From Stramenopiles sp. TOSAG23-2 (lineage: Eukaryota > Sar): 24,432 nucleotides of DNA. The position numbers and the translations under genes are program-made. Of the stretch, positions 19,677 to 24,432 are shown one piece after another. Numbering within the stretch: position 1 is the first letter of the stretch; every line of letters starts with the position of its first letter. Where the stretch lies: NCBI GenBank assembly GCA_900128395.1, contig LT649465.1, forward strand, positions 1 to 24,432, given 5' to 3'. The notes below the pieces were generated by a model. It did not search any database, was not told where the DNA came from, and saw only the letters and a program-made list of their open reading frames with translations.

Positions 19677-22600
19677 CGATTATTACCACTTGGTCGCTTT
19701 ACCCTTGCTTGTTCTTTTGCTCTCATTATTTCCTCCTCTTCTTGCATCTTTTCTCTTGTAACTTTACATCGTTTTTTATATGCTAAGACTTTTTTTGCTT
19801 TATGTTTTCTAAACAATGATTGTAACTTCATGACAGCGCGTAATCGCAACATACGCCTATACATTAAACCGTCTTTTTTAGATGGTTTCTTCGACCTACC
19901 CTTGCGGTATGCTTTTAAAGGGTCATCTCTTTCCTTATTTTCACCACGGCTACGATTGATTTTGCTACGATTATTATTTCTACTATTATCACTACGACGA
20001 GATCCATTATTACGTGCTGACTTTCGTCCAACTGCTTTATTCGCTGGCCGTGTATTATTACTACTACTTTTTCTTGCTGTCGGTCTATTTTTAAATTGAT
20101 CTTTGCCTTTTTGAGCACCAAATTGATTCTTTTCGTCATCTAATTTAGCATATAATTCCATTTTATCGAATTCTAAACCTTGATCTCTTAAATTTTGCTC
20201 CATTGCTTTTTCATCATCTTTCCCAATGAACAAATCATTTTTAACCTCTTGTATCGTTTGTTTCCCATCTTTCCCCGTCACGACTACACGGCGATTTGTA
20301 GTATTGGCAGTTTGCCCAGTACCACCAGAAATATGCCATGCATTTCTCATCATCAATTCCCAATAATCGTCCCCGTCAATCGATGCACTTAAATTTTGAT
20401 AGTATTGTACAAATTCCTCAAATGTTACGACACCGTCTTTATCTATCGTATCAAATTGAGATAAAAATTCCGTTAAATATTCATCTGATTTGACTTTCCC
20501 CGTTTTTACGCTCGGATGATGATCTGCATCGTAATTATATTTCAAATCATCGATAGTACAAGTTCCGTCTCCATTTCGGTCCAACAGCTTAAATGCCATT
20601 TTCACAAACTTCATGCGCCTGGCATCCATCGGCGGGGCTAACGAAAGCACGAGCTCGTCAAAACTTATCGATCCATTTCGATCGCGGTCAAAGACGGTCA
20701 TGCAACTATCTACTTCTGTTAATGTCAATTCTACGCCGTAATCTTTCATCCCATTTTTAAATTCCTCCTTTGATAAACTTTTATTTCCATCGTCATCCAT
20801 AATTTTCAACACTCTAGACAATGCATGTAAACCGTGTGAACCAGCTCTTGCTATTATCTTTTTACGTATCTTATCGACAATATTGGAGGAACTTCCAACG
20901 GGAGCTACGCCACCAGTGGAAGAAGCGCCTTTTGAGCCACGGGAGCCGAAACGTCGAACCATCTCATCATGCAAGTCACTGACATCGACTTGATTTGCCC
21001 CTAACGTAGCTGTTTGAGCAATTCTATCGCATGCTCTTTTATTCAAATTTGCACCCTTAATACTTTTAATTTTCAATGCAAACGTAGATGGAAACATTTT
21101 ATCATCACTGACTGACATATTCATACCTAACTTTTGCATGAAAATCGGTAAATTTGCTGGCGGTGTAAATAAAATTTTACGTAAAATATCCCAATCAGTT
21201 GGAGCTTCCACTTTCGTTGATCCTGTTTTATTACTTGCGATTTTCACCTGTTGTCTTGTATTATTACTACTACTTTTTCTTGCTGCCGGTCTATTTTTAA
21301 ATTGATCTTTGCCTTTTTGAGCACCAAATTGATTCTTTTCGTCATCTAATTTAGCATATAATTCCATTTTATCGAATTCTAAACCTTGATCTCTTAAATT
21401 TTGCTCCATTGCTTTTTCATCATCTTTCCCAATGAACAAATCATTTTTAACCTCTTGTATCGTTTGTTTCCCATCTTTCCCCGTCACGACTACACGGCGA
21501 TTTGTAGTATTGGCAGTTTGTCCTTTGCCACCACTCATATGCCATGCATTTCTCATCATCAATTCAAAGAAATCCGTATTATCAATCGATGCACTTAAAT
21601 TTTGGTAATATTGTTTCCATTCGTCCCATGTTACAATGCCATCTTTAACATCGGTTTCGAATTCATTCAAGTACTTAGTCAACCATTCATCTGGTTTCAT
21701 TTTGCCTCGTTTCACTTCATCATGACCAGTTGGATCAACATTTAATTTCATATCCTCAATTGTAATGGTTCCATCTTGGTTATAATCCATTAAATCAAAC
21801 GCTGCTTTGACCAGATCTAAGCGTCTTTGATTCATTGGCGGCGCCATGCCAAGTAGAAATTCATCAATATCTACTGTGCCATCGTGGTTCCTATCAAAGT
21901 ATGTCATAACCGCATCCAATTGCTTATTGCTTAAATCTATGCCATAATCACGCAATCCATATTTCAATTCTTCTCGACTCAACACTTTATTGCCATTGTC
22001 ATCCATGATTTTCAACACACGGCCCATTGCATGTATCCCATGCGATCCACCACGTTTTATAATCGCAGCTTTTACCTTTTCAATAATACTTTCGCCATGT
22101 GCATCGGCGGCAGCTGATTGTCCCCGTTTTGGTGTACCTATGGATTGCACTGCTTGGCGCCTTGAACCGGATTTTAAGCTGTACTTGTCGTTGCCATGGT
22201 TCGACCGTCGACTACGTTGGCTGCCACGAACACTACCACCATCATAACCGCTACGTCTACTACTACGAATGCTTCCACCGCCACGAGCGCTAATTCGTCG
22301 GCTACTAGCATGGCTTGGCACTGGAGATTGCTCGGAGCGTCTTGATGATGCCCGTGTACTTTGAATTTGGGCTGCATCTTGCTGTACTTTTTCTGCAAAC
22401 GTGCTTAGCGCCGGTTGTGTGCCTAGACGTGCTAAATTTCTGGGATTTAGACGTGCTGCACCTTGACGAGCTAAAAAATCATTAAAGTAAGTTGAGCCAA
22501 TCTTCATATCATTGCAGGTCACTTCACCTACTGGATTAAAGCTTAAACGTACGCTTTTTCCACGTCCTTTGTTCACAGTAATTGTAAACGTCTCTATAAT

Positions 22601-22957
22601 GCATTTCATAACTTCTTCAACAATATTTTTTGGTTGAGTCGTTTCCCTTGCAACTTTTGAAAGGTTTAACTTGCCATTTGGCCTTGAACCGGCTAATGAT
22701 GATTTTGCTTGCACGGCTCGTGAATTCCTGGCAAAAATATTGGATACGATAAAAATTGGTTTCCCAGCAGCATTGAATGTGAATTTCCCAAGTTTTGGTA
22801 CATCAACACCACGTTTAGCACTCAACTCTTGATCAATTACTGGACCAATTCCACGCCATACTTTTGAAAACTCTGAAAAGTTATATTGTTTTTTCAAAGA
22901 TTTTTTAAAATTTTCATATGCTTTTTCCAATACTTGATGTGAGGATATATCAATCAT
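19677..22957 (-). CDS. CCDC81-type HU protein with two calcyphosin-like EF-hand modules
   Basis: Starts at ATG 22957 (MIDISSHQVLEKAYENF). Residues ~1-75 and ~105-175 resemble the paired HU-type domains of CCDC81 (WRGIGPVIDQELSAKRGVDV, LGKFTF; second domain ending STYFNDFL). A basic Ser/Arg-rich linker follows. Two calcyphosin/CAPSL-like modules (~290-475 and ~692-885) each carry four EF-hands: good calcium loops DDNGNKVLSREE (319-330), DRNHDGTVDIDE, DYNQDGTITIED, and DDDGNKSLSKEE (721-732), DRDRNGSISFDE, DRNGDGTCTIDD. The fourth loop of each is degenerate. Each module ends with the same ~88-residue linker. A basic tail and an IQ-like segment (~1037-1060) follow. The frame stays open to 19469, but beyond ~19677 it is antisense of the Ser/Arg-rich gene, giving an Ile run; the true C-terminus is unknown. 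A Ca2+-responsive ciliary or basal-body role is inferred. Confidence 0.85.
20051..20314 (-). repeat. 264-bp intragenic repeat, copy 2
   Basis: Differs at a single base from 21257-21520 over 264 bases by my reading. It encodes the linker after the second EF-hand module (TNRRVVVTGKDGKQTIQEVK onward). Flanking module sequence is far more diverged, so this stretch was copied or converted recently. Confidence 0.9.
21257..21520 (-). repeat. 264-bp intragenic repeat, copy 1
   Basis: Partner of 20051-20314, offset by exactly 1206 bp (402 codons), so both are in the same frame. It encodes the linker after the first EF-hand module. The only difference seen is one base, which changes Ala to Thr (NRPAARK versus NRPTARK). 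Confidence 0.9.
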
Positions 22958-23210
22958 ATTTCTTTAAATATACAAATGTCTAATGTTTGGTGGTATATTA
23001 TCTATTATATGGATATATCTTACACGTTTGTTCTTCTTGTTTCAATTTTTCTAAAGAAAGTTCTATATTGATATTCTATCTACATTCATCCATTTATCTT
23101 GACTGTTATTCAATATAATAAAAATGACTTTTTTTTCGATTTGTTGTTTTTTTTTCTCAAGCACTCAACGGCAGAAATAATCAAACAACAACAACAACAA
23201 ATACAGAAAT

Positions 23211-23248
23211 TTAGCACTACATAGTACTAAAAACAAGATTTCAGGTGA
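23211..23248 (+). repeat. Left terminal inverted repeat of MITE-like element
   Basis: Pairs with 23489-23526 in inverted orientation with two mismatches (positions 15 and 32 of the repeat). Confidence 0.8.
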
Positions 23249-23488
23249 AAATATTTATCGACGAAACCGAAATGACACTTATTGTAAATATTAATTTTAT
23301 TAAATAGAAAATATCCGAATAATTTATGGTATAATTATTTATAAAAATACAAACTATACATTGAGAAAATATCATCAAAATTCCAATAAATACATGATGA
23401 TAGATGCAAAAATCTGATGAAAAATGAAAATATTTCATTTTCGATTTCATGCAACTCATGTGCTCATCAAATTTTCATGATAAATGCA

Positions 23489-23526
23489 TCACCTAAAATC
23501 TTGTTTTTAGTGCTATGTAGTGCTAA
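23489..23526 (-). repeat. Right terminal inverted repeat of MITE-like element
   Basis: Reverse complement begins TTAGCACTACATAGCACTAA and matches the left end at 23211-23248 except for two bases. Confidence 0.8.
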
Positions 23527-23611
23527 GTCTATACAATAAATAGAAGTCCTTGATGTGATATAATTTTCAATCACATCCAGATGTTTAATCAATATATATA
23601 TATCATTTTAT

Positions 23612-24432
23612 TCATGAAGAAGGCAAGACAAACGATTTCACATTACTAAATGCTTGTAACCATCGATAAAATACACTTGTGGAACTACAGGAAAAAGTCA
23701 ATAATGTTACTAAATTATTGATGTTTGTATTATTAATTGGCTGTGCTTGTCGAACTAAAATGATATTTTTTCGTCCATAAGTTTCCACATCAGGAGTCAA
23801 TGGCTGAATTCGTATATCAATTTTTGATAAATTGAATTCCTTATATGGAGTTGTATTATCTTCATCGTCTTTTGATATAGATAATAAGCCATTACTTATA
23901 TCAAATTTCATAAAACGATGATGCCAACTTTCCCTACCCAACAACTTATTTTTCGCTAATTTATACATCCATCCTGATATTATCGAATCATCATATGATA
24001 AATCATTTATAATAGTATTAGACGTATTGGCATTTGCTTGTATCATATTATCAACCTCATTAGGTGAAATTTGTTCAACAACAGTAGCTATTGGTATTGC
24101 ATTATTATTATTATCATTATTTAAATTTGTTTTCTGTTCATCATCAGCAATGTCATTATTATCATTAGTGCTATAATTATTGTTATTATTATTATTGGAT
24201 GGGTTGGGACGAGGTGATTCTTGGCTTGTAACAACCGCTGTATACGTTTCCGAGTTTTGAGGGGTAAGTTGTGATAATGCTTGAATGTTTTGAACTTTAA
24301 TCAGATTATTATTATCACTTGATGATAGTCCGTCCCCTGTTGCTACACGAAACAAAGTTAATCCTAAGGATGGTTTAATTCTCCGTGGTGGTGGGACATC
24401 TCCGTCATCCTCGCGGTCGGTATCATCGAAGA
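23612..24432 (-). CDS. PH-domain protein, N-terminus beyond the window end
   Basis: Stop TGA at 23612-23614. The frame is open to the last base of the window. A methionine at 24355 is not the start, because upstream residues continue in frame (DDTDREDDGDVPPPRRIKPS, then LGLTLFRVATGDG). The middle is Asn/Ser/Asp-rich. The C-terminal ~115 residues resemble a pleckstrin-homology domain: SGWMYKL, W-x-x-RFMKFD near the start, a Lys/Asp-rich beta turn, FNLSKIDI, and a final helix FYRWLQAFSN containing the conserved Trp. PH domains bind phosphoinositides or proteins at membranes; the ligand cannot be read from sequence. The upstream sequence is identical over 55 bases to the Ser/Arg-rich piece at 19611-19665, so the full gene probably begins with that Ser/Arg/Asp-rich N-terminus. 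PH assignment is by pattern and fairly likely, not certain. Confidence 0.7.
   Translation of the reverse strand, partial: FDDTDREDDGDVPPPRRIKPSLGLTLFRVATGDGLSSSDNNNLIKVQNIQALSQLTPQNSETYTAVVTSQESPRPNPSNNNNNNNYSTNDNNDIADDEQKTNLNNDNNNNAIPIATVVEQISPNEVDNMIQANANTSNTIINDLSYDDSIISGWMYKLAKNKLLGRESWHHRFMKFDISNGLLSISKDDEDNTTPYKEFNLSKIDIRIQPLTPDVETYGRKNIILVRQAQPINNTNINNLVTLLTFSCSSTSVFYRWLQAFSNVKSFVLPSS
24378..24432 (-). repeat. 55-bp exact inverted repeat, copy B (window end)
   Basis: Reverse complement equals 19611-19665 without a mismatch and stops exactly at the last base of the window. An exact 55-base overlap ending at a sequence end is what a de Bruijn graph assembler with k=55 leaves at an unresolved branch. 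Confidence 0.95.

Larger units (their letters stand above)
23211..23526. mobile_element. MITE-like element with 38-bp terminal inverted repeats
   Basis: The left end (23211-23248, TTAGCACTACATAG onward) and the reverse complement of the right end (23489-23526) match at 36 of 38 positions, with weaker similarity continuing inward. The 316-bp element is AT-rich and non-coding. TA dinucleotides at 23212-23213 and 23524-23525 could be a TA target duplication of Tc1/mariner type, although TTA...TAA is also palindromic, so the boundary is ambiguous by a base. It is non-autonomous by size. It sits between two genes without disrupting either. Confidence 0.75.
22958..23611. other. Spacer between the PH-domain gene and the HU/EF-hand gene
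   Basis: Holds the 3' end of the PH-domain gene, the promoter of the HU/EF-hand gene, an AAC triplet run at 23182-23200 and the MITE-like element at 23211-23526. No gene is supported. Confidence 0.6.

Noticed and set aside
19677-19786. C-terminal tail of the Ser/Arg-rich frame after IKPS (Phe/Leu/Cys-rich)
   Set aside because: It is antisense of the HU/EF-hand gene's charged tail and is unlike the continuation seen at the window end.

Overview
The window is nuclear DNA of a single-celled eukaryote. It is AT-rich, uses the standard stop codons, and has long, apparently intron-free reading frames separated by about 0.4-1.1 kb of AT-rich spacer. The genes carry Asn, Gln, Ser and Asp homopolymers. 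Several families point to a cilium or basal body: a CEP112-type DUF4485 protein, a NIMA-related kinase, a CCDC81-type HU plus calcyphosin-type EF-hand protein, and a long IQ/coiled-coil protein. One protein ends in a P-G-V-x-x-G-Q beta motif that I associate with stramenopile proteomes. A heterotrophic flagellate, possibly a stramenopile, is my best guess; this is inference only.

Layout. 1-2520 (+): large coiled-coil protein cut by the window start and broken by two compensating frameshifts. 3296-6448 (+): predicted lumenal M64-type metallopeptidase fused to two membrane helices, a SPRING (C12orf49)-type domain and an MGAT5-C-terminus-like Cys domain. 6881-8338 (-): DUF4485/CEP112-like protein, convergent with the peptidase. 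8339-9549: divergent spacer with short palindromes. 9550-13965 (+): Gln-rich multi-pass membrane protein with a Cys-rich ectodomain. 14408-16990 (+): NEK-like kinase. 17732-18091 (-): doubtful small Pro-rich gene. 19088-~19676 (+): N-terminal piece of a Ser/Arg/Asp-rich gene. ~19677-22957 (-): HU/EF-hand protein. 23211-23526: MITE-like element. 23612-24432 (-): PH-domain gene cut by the window end.

Two points stand out. The first is the peptidase-SPRING fusion: in animals SPRING is a cofactor of the site-1 protease, so finding it in one chain with a different protease is notable. The second is an exact 55-bp inverted match between 19611-19665 and the last 55 bases of the window. There the N-terminal part of one gene is read into two different continuations, the PH-domain gene (coding-sensible) and the antisense of the HU/EF-hand gene (nonsense). 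This marks an inversion, an inverted duplication, or an assembly or amplification chimera, and the 3' end of the HU/EF-hand gene cannot be trusted.

No tRNA, rRNA, CRISPR array or viral gene was recognised.
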